DNA of 64,000 nt, taken from Roseiarcus sp036488815 (GTDB taxonomy: Bacteria > Pseudomonadota > Alphaproteobacteria > Rhizobiales > Beijerinckiaceae). Below are positions 19,585-27,325 of this stretch, one piece after another. The DNA lies in the NCBI GenBank assembly GCA_036488815.1, contig DASXGX010000137.1:38065-102064 (forward strand). Direction: 5' to 3'. The position numbers were made by a program, and so were the translations under genes. Within the stretch, counting starts at the first letter, position 1. The number at the start of each line of letters is the position of its first letter. Below the pieces are notes generated by a model. That model did not search any database. It saw only the letters and a list, made by a program, of their open reading frames with translations, and was not told the DNA's origin.

Positions 19585-21096
19585 CTATCCGGCCTGCCGC
19601 GTCGCTTTCTCCGCGGCGTAGAGGGCGCGGAAACGCCGCAGCCGCGGGGCGTGGAGCGCCGCGCGCGACGGGTCGGGGACGAATTGCCGCTGAATGGGCG
19701 GGCGCCGGCAAACCGCCGCTTCGTCGCCCACGCCGGCCGCCAGCATGCCGAGCCGAGCCGCGCCGAGCGCCGCGCCGGCTTCGGCTCCGATCGCGAGATC
19801 GATCGTCAGTCCCGTGACGTCGGCGATCATCTGGCCCCAGTAAGCCGAGCGGGCGCCGCCGCCGACCAGCATGGCGGCGTTCGGCCGCGCGCCCGCCTCG
19901 GCCAGCACGTCGACTCCGTCGGCGAAAGCGAAGGCGACCCCTTCGAGCACGGCGTAGACGAGCGCGTCCCCGCCGTGCTCGGCGCGCAGGCCCGCGAACA
20001 TGCCGGTAGCCTCCGCGTCGTTGTGCGGGGTGCGTTCGCCGCTGAGGTAGGGCAGGAACAGCGGAGCGTTCGCCGCCGCCCGAGGCGAACGGGCGAAGGC
20101 TTCGGCCGCTTCGACGCAGCCGCCGACATCGTCCGCGCGCCCGATCGCAGCGGCGATCCATGACAGCGCGGCGGCGGCGGAAAGCATGACCGCCATGCCA
20201 TGCCAGCGTCCCGGCAGCGCATGGCAGAATGCGTGCAGGGTGCGTTCCGGCAGGCTGATGAACCGATCGGTCGCCGAGAAGACGACGCCGGACGTGCCGA
20301 GCGAAACGAAGCCCTGCCCCGCCTCGGTCGCCCCGACGCCGACCGCCGAGGCGGCGTTGTCGCCGGCGCCGCCGGCGATCGGAATGCGCCGGCCGTGAAG
20401 GCCCCAAGCGCCGGCGACGTCAGGCGAAAGAAAACCGGAGACCGCCGAGCCCTCGACGAGCGCGGGCATGTGGGCGGCGGTGAGGCCGGTCGCGGCGAGC
20501 AGGTCGTCGTCCCAGCGCCGCCGTGCGATGTCCAGCCAAAGCGTGCCGGACGCGTCGGACATGTCGGAGACCGCTTCGCCCGACAGGCGAAGGCGGACGA
20601 AATCCTTGGGCAGCAGGATGCGCGCCGTTTTGGCGAAAACCTCCGGCTCGTGGGCGGCGACCCAGAGGACCTTGGGCGCTGTGAATCCCGGCATCGCGAT
20701 GTTGCCGGCGCGCCGGGCGAAATCGGGAACACGGCGTTCGAGCTCGGCGCATTCGGCGAACGAGCGGCCGTCATTCCATAAAATCGCTGGCCGGAGCGGC
20801 GAGCCGGCTGCATCGAGGAAGGTCGCCCCATGCATCTGGCCGGAGAGGCCGACGCCTGAAAGGCGCGCGAACGGCTCTGGAGCGTGTCGGCGCGCCGCGG
20901 CGACCGCAGCCTCGACGCCTTCGGCCCAATCCCAGGGATTCTGCTCGCTCCAGAGCGGATGCGGCCGGGATAGCGAGAGGGGGACCGATATCTCGGCAAG
21001 CGTGCGCTGTTCGGCGTCGATCAGCAGAGCCTTGATCGACGACGTGCCGATGTCCAGGCCGAGAAAAGTCTCGCCGTCGCGGGCGGCGTTGGCCAT
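19585..21096 (-). CDS. xylB: Xylulokinase (FGGY family)
   Basis: A 503-residue FGGY carbohydrate kinase that phosphorylates D-xylulose to xylulose 5-phosphate. The N-terminal phosphate-binding DIGTSSIKALL, the substrate-region SGQMHGATF, NDGRS, LPKDFVRLRLSG, SDASGT, the second-domain GGAGDNAASAVG and GTSGVVFS, and GGGARS near the end are all XylB-like. GGGGAGG precedes the ATG. No xylose isomerase or sugar transporter gene is adjacent, so it stands alone. Another sugar kinase specificity (e.g. ribulose) cannot be fully excluded. Confidence 0.9.
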   Translation of the reverse strand: MANAARDGETFLGLDIGTSSIKALLIDAEQRTLAEISVPLSLSRPHPLWSEQNPWDWAEGVEAAVAAARRHAPEPFARLSGVGLSGQMHGATFLDAAGSPLRPAILWNDGRSFAECAELERRVPDFARRAGNIAMPGFTAPKVLWVAAHEPEVFAKTARILLPKDFVRLRLSGEAVSDMSDASGTLWLDIARRRWDDDLLAATGLTAAHMPALVEGSAVSGFLSPDVAGAWGLHGRRIPIAGGAGDNAASAVGVGATEAGQGFVSLGTSGVVFSATDRFISLPERTLHAFCHALPGRWHGMAVMLSAAAALSWIAAAIGRADDVGGCVEAAEAFARSPRAAANAPLFLPYLSGERTPHNDAEATGMFAGLRAEHGGDALVYAVLEGVAFAFADGVDVLAEAGARPNAAMLVGGGARSAYWGQMIADVTGLTIDLAIGAEAGAALGAARLGMLAAGVGDEAAVCRRPPIQRQFVPDPSRAALHAPRLRRFRALYAAEKATRQAG

Positions 21097-21153
21097 CAGA
21101 GATCCTCCCCCTCAGCGGCGCGCGCCGCTTTGAAAGGGAGCACAATAGGCGAA

Positions 21154-21177
21154 AGCCCCGGCGTTGTCGCCGGGGCT
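21154..21177 (-). terminator. Hairpin downstream of cspA
   Basis: A perfect 10-base stem (AGCCCCGGCG / CGCCGGGGCT) with a 4-base loop, about 32 bases past the cspA stop. On the minus strand it is followed by CTTTCGCC, so the U tract is short. It probably separates cspA from xylB. Confidence 0.65.
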
Positions 21178-21208
21178 CGCGGCCGCCCCTATCGGACGGC
21201 GGAAAACG

Positions 21209-21418
21209 TCAAGCGACGCTGAGATTTCCGGCGGAGGATTTGCCGGTGCGCTTGTCGGCTACGATCTCGTAGGTGACCTTCTGCCCCTCGGCGAGATCGC
21301 GCAACCCGGCCCGTTCGACCGCGCTGATGTGAACGAAGACGTCTTTTCCGCCGTCGTCAGGTTGAATGAACCCATACCCCTTTGTGGCGTTGAACCACTT
21401 CACCGTACCCGTAGCCAT
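21209..21418 (-). CDS. cspA: Cold-shock protein, CspA family
   Basis: A 69-residue single cold-shock domain. RNP1 (KGYGFIQ) and RNP2 (VFVHIS) are intact, preceded by ATGTVKWFNATKG. It binds single-stranded RNA/DNA as an RNA chaperone in the cytoplasm. The size and the start at 21418 fit the family exactly; the upstream in-frame stretch to 21652 is leader, not protein. The cspA mRNA probably has a long 5' leader, as in other bacteria. A terminator-like hairpin follows. Confidence 0.95.
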   Translation of the reverse strand: MATGTVKWFNATKGYGFIQPDDGGKDVFVHISAVERAGLRDLAEGQKVTYEIVADKRTGKSSAGNLSVA

Positions 21419-21772
21419 CGGAGAGTTCCGTAATTGAGAGAGACACGACACGCTGTGGCGCGCCGCACCGGCGCGAATATCGATGTAGGAAGGTTCGTCG
21501 GCACGTATCAAGAGATACAGGGCCAAGTCGTCGGCCGATAATCGATCTCGAATCGAATATCGGAACATAGGGGTCAAATCAAGGCGTCCTGACAAATTGC
21601 CGCAATTGCGCCTGCAGGGTTCCTCTCGAATGTTCGCCGCCCAGGCACGCAAGGAGATGCAATGCCGGCGTCAGGGACATGGCAAATCTGGTTACAAAAC
21701 AACGAGGAGAACACCCAACCAATTGTGTGCGCGCCGCCAGCCCGGCGCCCCGGCGCCCTATCGAACACTTGC

Positions 21773-21788
21773 TGATACGACAGTATCA
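21773..21788. promoter_or_regulatory. Perfect palindrome, candidate operator
   Basis: TGATAC-gaca-GTATCA, a perfect 6-base inverted repeat with a 4-base spacer, in an AT-rich setting (TTTTACATAACAC follows). It lies between the divergent cspA and bmt genes and could be an operator for a dimeric regulator. No regulator gene adjoins it. Confidence 0.4.
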
Positions 21789-21963
21789 TTCTGTTTTACA
21801 TAACACAATTTGGCCCGAGTATGTCCGGACCGCCAGGAGTCCTGACAGTGTGCGCAGCGGCTCGCGCCGAAGCAAGATGTTCTCGAGATAGACGAGCCGT
21901 TGGACGCCTCGTTTGTGGACGGCCCGGCCCGCAAGCATAAGACCGGCAGGCCTCGACTTAAGC

Positions 21964-21983
21964 CGAAAGGATTACTCCTTTCG
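21964..21983 (+). promoter_or_regulatory. Hairpin in bmt leader
   Basis: CGAAAGGA-TTAC-TCCTTTCG, a perfect 8-base stem with a tetraloop, about 155 bases upstream of the bmt start. If transcribed it would mask GGA-rich sequence. Function unknown. Confidence 0.4.
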
Positions 21984-22077
21984 CTCATCTCCGTTCGAGG
22001 ATCGTATTCTTTCCGCTGGGCTGTCATGCCAGCGAATCGGCACGGCGCCCGCGGCTCCGCGTCCTTGCCTTGGGCGC

Positions 22078-22123
22078 GCGGCGAGCCTAAGTCAGCCCGA
22101 GGCGCCGCCCCTCGGCTCGCCGC
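22078..22123 (+). promoter_or_regulatory. Leader stem-loop ending at the bmt ribosome binding site
   Basis: GCGGCGAGCC (22078-22087) pairs perfectly with GGCTCGCCGC (22114-22123). An alternative stem, CCGAGG (22097-22102) with CCTCGG (22110-22115), shares bases with the outer stem, so the two exclude each other. The AAGGGGG Shine-Dalgarno begins at 22124. The layout suggests translational control, but no known riboswitch class is recognised. Confidence 0.4.
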
Positions 22124-22136
22124 AAGGGGGAAATTC

Positions 22137-23150
22137 ATGCTGCTGCAGACTCTGCTCGCCGAGGGCCGTCCGTTGCTGGCGGACGGCGCGACGGGAACCA
22201 ATCTGTTCGACGCCGGCCTCACCTCGGGGGACAGTCCCGAGCTGTGGAACGCGACCCGCTCCGACGCCATCCGCGCCTTGCATCGCAGTTTCGCCGACGC
22301 CGGCGCCGACATCCTTCTCACCAACAGTTTCGGCGCCAACCGCAGACGGCTCGCCTTGCATGGGCTGGAAGGGCGCGTGCGCGAGTTGAACCGGCTTGCG
22401 GCCGAGAACGCGCGCGCCGCCGCCGCCGAGGCCGGGCGTCCGATCGTCGTCGCCGGTTCGGTCGGGCCGACCGGAGACCTTCTCGCGCCGCTCGGCCCAT
22501 TGAGCGAAGAGGAGGCTGTCGACGTCTTCGCCGAACAGATCGAGGGCCTGCGCGAGGGCGGCGCGGACGTCGTCTGGATCGAAACCATGTCCGCGGCTGA
22601 GGAAATCCGCGCCGCCGCGCATGCCGCCGCCCGCCTCGGGATGCCCTATACGATCACGGCGAGCTTCGACACCGCCGGAAAGACGATGATGGGCCTCGCG
22701 CCGGCGACCTTCGCCGACCTCGCCGCCGGCTTCGCCACGGCGCCGCTCGCGCTCGGCGCCAACTGCGGCGTCGGCGCCGCCGATCTGCTGGTCTCGATTC
22801 TCGGCATGACGGAGGCGCGGCCCGATGCGACCGTCATCGCCAAGGCCAATGCCGGCGTGCCGCAATGGCATGGCGCCCATATCCACTATTCCGGTTCGCC
22901 CGAGCTGATGGGCGTCTACGCCGCTTTGGCGGTCGACGCCGGCGCGCGCATCGTCGGCGGCTGCTGCGGCACGACGCCGGTCCATCTCGCCGCAATGCGG
23001 CGGGCGGTCGACGCGCATCGGCCCGGACGGCGCCCGGACGTCGAGACGATCGTCGCCGCGCTCGGCGCGCTGGTTTCGGCGCCCGCCGCCGAAGCCGCGC
23101 CAAGAACGCGCCGGCGTGGCCAAGAGCGCGCGGCGCAGGAGCGGGTGTGA
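22137..23150 (+). CDS. bmt: Betaine-homocysteine S-methyltransferase-like protein (Bmt)
   Basis: A 337-residue Pfam S-methyl_trans protein that closely follows rhizobial Bmt. The N-terminus is LLADGATGTNLFD, then SGDSPELWN, LTNSFGANRRRL and VAGSVGPTGDLL. Zinc-binding cysteines are in GANCGVG and GGCCGTTP. It transfers a methyl group (betaine in characterised homologues) to homocysteine to make methionine. ATG 22137 has a strong AAGGGGG; this start puts the conserved LLADGATGTN near residue 15. The stop overlaps the next gene's GTG (GTGA), which couples it to rluD. Confidence 0.87.
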   Translation: MLLQTLLAEGRPLLADGATGTNLFDAGLTSGDSPELWNATRSDAIRALHRSFADAGADILLTNSFGANRRRLALHGLEGRVRELNRLAAENARAAAAEAGRPIVVAGSVGPTGDLLAPLGPLSEEEAVDVFAEQIEGLREGGADVVWIETMSAAEEIRAAAHAAARLGMPYTITASFDTAGKTMMGLAPATFADLAAGFATAPLALGANCGVGAADLLVSILGMTEARPDATVIAKANAGVPQWHGAHIHYSGSPELMGVYAALAVDAGARIVGGCCGTTPVHLAAMRRAVDAHRPGRRPDVETIVAALGALVSAPAAEAAPRTRRRGQERAAQERV

Positions 23151-24244
23151 ACGCCAAGGCGAAGGCGCGCGCCGCCCGCGGCGGCGTCGATCGACCGGCG
23201 CCTGTCGCGCCGGAGCCTCAACCGGCCCCGCTGGCCCCGCTCGTCGCAGCCGAAGGCCGGCTCGACTTCGAGATCGGCCCCGAGGCCGCGGGTGAACGGC
23301 TCGACCGCTTTCTCGGCGCGGCGGCGGCCGAGCGCCGCCTCGCGCTCTCGCGCACCCGGCTCAAGGTCCTGATTGAAACGGGCCTCGTCACGGTGGACGG
23401 CGTCGAGGCGCGCGATCCCTCGCGAAAGCTCGCCGCTGGCGCCCGCGTGGCCGTGATCGCCCCCCCGGCCGAGGAGACCGACGTCGCCGGCGAGGATATG
23501 CCGCTCGCCGTCGTGTTCGAGGACGAGCACCTCCTCATTCTCGACAAGCCCGCCGGCCTCGTCGTCCACCCCGCGCCCGGCCACTCCTCCGGCACCCTCG
23601 TCAATGCGCTGATCCGCCATTGCGGGGCGAGCCTCTCCGGCATCGGCGGCGTGAAGCGGCCCGGCATCGTGCACCGTCTCGACAAGGACACGTCCGGTCT
23701 GATCGTCGTCGCCAAGACCGACGCCGCCCACCAAGGCCTTGCCGCTCTGTTCGCCGATCACGGCCGCACGGGCTCGCTGGTGCGGGAGTATCGCGCCCTC
23801 GTATGGGGCGCGCTGGACGCGCGGGCGGGAAGCATCGACGCGCCGCTCGGCCGGAGCCCGCGGAACCGGGAAAAGATGGCCGTCGTCGAAACGGGGCGCG
23901 AGGCGACGACGCACTGGCGGGTCCTGGAAACGCTCGGGCCGGCGAGCCTGATCGCCTGCCGCCTCGAGACCGGACGGACCCATCAAATCCGCGTCCATCT
24001 CGCCCATATCGGGCATCCGCTGCTCGGTGATTCGGTCTATGGAGCGGGCTTCAAGACCAAGGCGACCCAGCTCTCCCCCGACGCTCGCGCCGCGCTGGAG
24101 ACCCTCGGACGCCAGGCGCTCCACGCCGCGACGCTCGGCTTCGAGCACCCGATAACCGGCGAACCGCTGTCGTTCGACAGCGAGCCGCCCGACGATTTTT
24201 TGCGTCTTCTCAGAGCCTTACACGGGGAAGTCGGCGTGCGGTAG
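23147..24244 (+). CDS. rluD: RluA/RluD family 23S rRNA pseudouridine synthase
   Basis: A 365-residue enzyme. An Ala/Pro-rich leader of ~35 residues is followed by an S4 RNA-binding domain (GERLDRFLG...LKVLIETGLVTVDG), then the catalytic domain with HRLDKDTSGL, whose Asp is the nucleophile, and ETGRTHQIRVHLAHIGHPLLGD. It isomerises uridines of 23S rRNA (RluD: 1911/1915/1917 in E. coli numbering). The GTG start at 23147 overlaps the bmt stop and has AGGAG upstream. rpoH follows, an arrangement common in alphaproteobacteria. Confidence 0.9.
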   Translation: MNAKAKARAARGGVDRPAPVAPEPQPAPLAPLVAAEGRLDFEIGPEAAGERLDRFLGAAAAERRLALSRTRLKVLIETGLVTVDGVEARDPSRKLAAGARVAVIAPPAEETDVAGEDMPLAVVFEDEHLLILDKPAGLVVHPAPGHSSGTLVNALIRHCGASLSGIGGVKRPGIVHRLDKDTSGLIVVAKTDAAHQGLAALFADHGRTGSLVREYRALVWGALDARAGSIDAPLGRSPRNREKMAVVETGREATTHWRVLETLGPASLIACRLETGRTHQIRVHLAHIGHPLLGDSVYGAGFKTKATQLSPDARAALETLGRQALHAATLGFEHPITGEPLSFDSEPPDDFLRLLRALHGEVGVR

Positions 24245-24314
24245 GGAAAGACAGGTTAACTCAGGGATTACCAAATTGTCATTCGCCGCCGAAACGGGGA
24301 ACCAGTTTCGCCCT

Positions 24315-24343
24315 CTTTCAGCCACGGTGAACCGCGCTATATT
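24315..24343 (+). promoter_or_regulatory. Candidate promoter of rpoH
   Basis: TATATT at 24338-24343 lies 17 bases after CTTTCA (24315-24320), about 68 bases before the rpoH ATG. The -10 is good and the -35 is weak. An upstream GAAAC...GTTTC inverted repeat (about 24291-24310) may end rluD transcription. Confidence 0.35.
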
Positions 24344-24410
24344 GTGCACCGCGGCGCATTGATTGGCCGCCGGAGTTCATCGCCCTGCGACGCTCCGAAA
24401 GGAGGACCTC

Positions 24411-25316
24411 ATGGCCGCCGCCCTGCCTATCATCGCCGGAGAATCCGGCCTTACGCGCTATCTCTCCGAAATCAAGCGGTTCCCGATGCTGGAGCCGCAA
24501 GAGGAATACATGCTCGCCAAGCGGTGGCGTGAGCATGGCGACCGCGAGGCCGCGCACAAGCTCGTCACGTCGCACCTGCGCCTCGTGGCGAAGATCGCCA
24601 TGGGCTACCGCGGTTATGGCCTGCCGATCGGCGAGGTCATCTCCGAGGGCAATGTCGGTCTCATGCAGGCCGTCCGCCGTTTCGAGCCCGACAAGGGCTT
24701 CAAGCTCGCGACCTACGCGATGTGGTGGATCCGCGCTTCGATACAAGAATATATTTTGCGCTCGTGGTCGCTCGTCAAGATGGGCACCACCGCGAGCCAG
24801 AAGAAGCTCTTCTTCAACCTGCGCAAGGCCAAGAGCCGCATATCGGCGCTCGACGAAGGCGATCTGCGCGACGACCAGGTCGCGACCATCGCCAAGCGCC
24901 TGGGGGTCGCCGCTCAGGACGTCGTCGAGATGAATCGCCGCCTCGGCGGCGACGCGTCGCTCAACGCCCCGTTGCGCGAAGAGGGCGAGGGCGAGTGGCA
25001 GGATTGGCTGGTCGACGAGAGCGCCAGCCAGGAGTCGGTGCTCGCCGACCGCGAGGAGAGCGACGCTCGCCTTCACGCGCTGAAGGACGCGCTGAGGGTG
25101 TTGAACCCGCGCGAACGGCGCATCTTCGAGGCGCGCCGGCTCGCCGACGAACCGGTCACGCTCGAAGAGCTTTCCGCGGAGTTCGGCGTCTCACGCGAGC
25201 GGGTGCGCCAGATCGAAGTGCGGGCCTTCGAGAAGGTGCAGGCGGCGGTGAAATCCGGCGTCGCGCTGGCGCAGCTCCCCGGCAAGCGGGCGACCGCGGC
25301 TTTACCAGTCGCGTGA
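24411..25316 (+). CDS. rpoH: RNA polymerase sigma factor RpoH (sigma-32)
   Basis: A 301-residue sigma-70 family factor. Region 1.2/2.1 starts RYLSEIKRFPMLEPQEEYMLAKRW. Region 2 has HLRLVAKIAMGYRGYGLP and the RpoH core-binding segment, then YAMWWIRASIQEYILRSWSLVKMGTTASQKKLFFNLR, which is the RpoH box. Region 4.2 is SAEFGVSRERVRQIEVRAFEKV. It directs transcription of heat-shock genes. AAAGGAGG precedes the ATG at 24411. Alphaproteobacteria may have more than one rpoH; which paralogue this is cannot be told. Confidence 0.95.
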   Translation: MAAALPIIAGESGLTRYLSEIKRFPMLEPQEEYMLAKRWREHGDREAAHKLVTSHLRLVAKIAMGYRGYGLPIGEVISEGNVGLMQAVRRFEPDKGFKLATYAMWWIRASIQEYILRSWSLVKMGTTASQKKLFFNLRKAKSRISALDEGDLRDDQVATIAKRLGVAAQDVVEMNRRLGGDASLNAPLREEGEGEWQDWLVDESASQESVLADREESDARLHALKDALRVLNPRERRIFEARRLADEPVTLEELSAEFGVSRERVRQIEVRAFEKVQAAVKSGVALAQLPGKRATAALPVA

Positions 25317-25451
25317 GCCTTCAGACGGCCGTATCGTAAGAATTGTAACGTTAACTTGCGAAGGGGCGCCCCCCGCGCGACGGCGCCCACGATTTCCGTT
25401 ACAGTTCGGGCGCGGGGGCGCCCCCCGCCCTCCGCGACCAAGGACGCCGAC

Positions 25452-26927
25452 ATGCCATTTCGCCCGTTTCCCTCGCGCGCTTGGCTCGCCGGCGTCGCGC
25501 TATGCGCGCTGAATGCCGGCGCGGCGGCGGCCAAGGACCTGCCCGCAACGCCGGAAGGGGCGCAAAAGCTCACCGCCTTCTTTGCGACCTACCTCGGCGC
25601 TCCCCGCCCGGGCGCCCCGCCGGCCTACAAGGTCACGCCCGAGGGGTCGGACTACCTCGTCTCGTTCGACCTCGCCGCCGTGGCCGGCCCGCTCGCGGCC
25701 GCGGGCTTCGCCTACGACTCGGCGACCTTCACCGCCAAGCTGATCGAGCAGGACGACGGCGCTTGGCGCGTCGAGAGCGGCGACACTCCCCCCGTATCCG
25801 CCCATACGCCGCACGGCTCGTCGACGGTCGCCATGACCGGCTACAAGAGCGAACTCGTGGTCGACCCCGCGACCGCCTGGTTTCGAACCGCCTCCGGCGG
25901 CGCGGACAAAGCCACCCTCCACAGCCGCACCGACAATGGGATCGACGAAACCATCGAGACCGGGGCGTTCCAATACACCGGCACGGGCGGGGCGACGGCG
26001 GCAGGCGCGGTCTCCTCGACCATTCGGGAGAGCGCCGCCGGCGTCGGCGCGACGATCGCGACCAAGACGGACAAGCCCGGCGGCGACCCGAAGACCAGCA
26101 GTGCGTCCGCCCGGATCGACAATCTCGCCATCAACGCCAATCTCGACGGGTTGAAGTCGCGCGCGGCGCTCGATCTGTGGGCGTTCCTGGTCGCGCATCC
26201 GTCGCGCCCCGAACTCGCCGCCAACGAGGCGGCGCTCAAGCAGCTCATCGGCGCGGCGACCGGCAGCCCGCTGAAACTCAACGACGCGATCGAATTCCAT
26301 AAATTCTCGGCGCAAACCGCGCAGGGCCCAATCCTGATGGACAACGCGAAACTGGGCGTGAAAGCCGATACGGCGGCGCCCGGAGCGCTCGAAGAGCATA
26401 TCGCGTTCGACGGCCTGTCGCTCCCCGCGACCTTGGCGCCGGCGCCCTACCGCGACTTTGCGCCGACCTCGATCGACCTCGACGTCAAGGCGACCGGCTT
26501 CGACGTCGCCGCGGCGAGCGCCGAGGCGATCGCCGATCTGCATCTGACAGGCGATGGGCCGCCGCTATCCCCCGAAGATCGAACCAAGATCTGGACGAAG
26601 CTGATCGGCGCCGGCCCGGTGACGATCGAGGTTCCGCCGTCGCACATCGTTGCGCCGCGGCTCGATCTCTCGCTGGAAGGCCAGATGATCTACAAGGGCG
26701 GCCGGCCGACCGGCACCTTCACGCTGCGGATGCGCAACTTCGACAACACGCTCGCCGCGCTCAAGACGCTCGACCCGGATACCGAGCGCAAGCTCATCCC
26801 CGCCTTGGCGATGGCCAAGGGGCTCGCCAAGACGGAAGGCGACGGCGTGCTGACCTGGGTCGGCGAAATCGGACCGGACGGCTCGATGAAGGTCAACGGA
26901 CTGCCGCTCGGCAAGGCTCCGCTATAG
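25452..26927 (+). CDS. Exported protein of unknown function
   Basis: A 491-residue protein, not recognised. A signal peptide is clear (FPSRAWLAGVALCALNAGAAAAK, cleavage about residue 27). The rest has no membrane helix and is rich in Ala, Asp, Thr and Gly with alternating hydrophobic strands, suggesting a beta-rich periplasmic or lipid-binding fold. Repeating motifs of the form IDLDVKATGFD, LDLSLEGQMIY and KVNGLPLGKAPL at the end recall AsmA- or DUF945/DUF2125-like envelope proteins, but I cannot place it. ATG 25452 is chosen for the signal peptide. It follows rpoH by 135 bases. Confidence 0.75.
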   Translation: MPFRPFPSRAWLAGVALCALNAGAAAAKDLPATPEGAQKLTAFFATYLGAPRPGAPPAYKVTPEGSDYLVSFDLAAVAGPLAAAGFAYDSATFTAKLIEQDDGAWRVESGDTPPVSAHTPHGSSTVAMTGYKSELVVDPATAWFRTASGGADKATLHSRTDNGIDETIETGAFQYTGTGGATAAGAVSSTIRESAAGVGATIATKTDKPGGDPKTSSASARIDNLAINANLDGLKSRAALDLWAFLVAHPSRPELAANEAALKQLIGAATGSPLKLNDAIEFHKFSAQTAQGPILMDNAKLGVKADTAAPGALEEHIAFDGLSLPATLAPAPYRDFAPTSIDLDVKATGFDVAAASAEAIADLHLTGDGPPLSPEDRTKIWTKLIGAGPVTIEVPPSHIVAPRLDLSLEGQMIYKGGRPTGTFTLRMRNFDNTLAALKTLDPDTERKLIPALAMAKGLAKTEGDGVLTWVGEIGPDGSMKVNGLPLGKAPL

Positions 26928-27096
26928 AGCGATTTGCAGATGGGTTGACGCACACCGTCATGGCCGGGCTTGTCCCGGCCACCCACGCGGCGCCGTCACA
27001 TAGACCCTATGACGTTAGAATCGTCGGCTCGGCGTGCCGACGATTGCTTTGCAATCGCCTTGGGATGCCCGGCACAAGGCCGGGCAAGACGAAAAG
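26928..27096 (+). repeat. Repeat B, copy 1
   Basis: The element starts with GATTTGCAGATGGGTTGACGCACACC, then GTCATGGCCGGGCTTGTCCCGGCCACCC (hairpin), CGCGGCGCCGTCACATAGACCC and GCCCGGCACAAGGCCGGGC (hairpin) near 27069-27087. Inverted copies are at 37555-37646 and 50781-50923. It occupies the first half of the gap 26928-27325. The second half holds a CCCTTTCTCCCTCTGGGG-type motif, also repeat-like, and a candidate promoter. Confidence 0.85.
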
Positions 27097-27246
27097 AGCT
27101 GCTTGGCGCGTCCACCAGAATGCAGAGGGCGCTAGGCGGGAGGAACCCTTTCTCCCTCTGGGGTAGCGGACAGGCGGCCGGGTGAAGCCGGACGCGGACG
27201 AACGCTGCGCATTGCTTCGCCCCCCAAAAGGGGTAAGGGCTCCCGT

Positions 27247-27276
27247 TTGACAAGTCGAGGCCCCGCGCGGCAATAA
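27247..27276 (+). promoter_or_regulatory. Candidate promoter of the glycan locus
   Basis: TTGACA (27247-27252), 18 bases, CAATAA (27271-27276), about 50 bases upstream of the HAD-UbiA start. The -35 is perfect and the -10 fair. Confidence 0.45.
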
Positions 27277-27325
27277 CCTGCCCTTGAGAAGCGAGCATTA
27301 CGTCAGCCGCGGGTAGGAGCTCTCG

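Larger units (their letters stand above)
21419..22136. other. Gene-free stretch of 718 bases between divergent cspA and bmt
   Basis: No credible gene is seen. An in-frame extension upstream of bmt (from 21900) is possible, but its composition is unlike any methyltransferase N-terminus. The stretch holds the probable cspA leader and promoter, a perfect palindrome at 21773-21788, and two RNA-hairpin candidates in the bmt leader (21964-21983 and 22078-22123). The part near 21540-21820 is AT-richer than its surroundings. Confidence 0.6.

Noticed and set aside
21900..22136. N-terminal extension of Bmt by 79 codons
   Set aside because: Composition is unlike the family, the Shine-Dalgarno at 22124-22130 fits ATG 22137, and the family starts there.
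21950..22136. Known SAM, SAH or cobalamin riboswitch before bmt
   Set aside because: I could not find the conserved core of any of these classes (no B12 box, no SAM-II pseudoknot core). Kept only as an unexplained structured leader.
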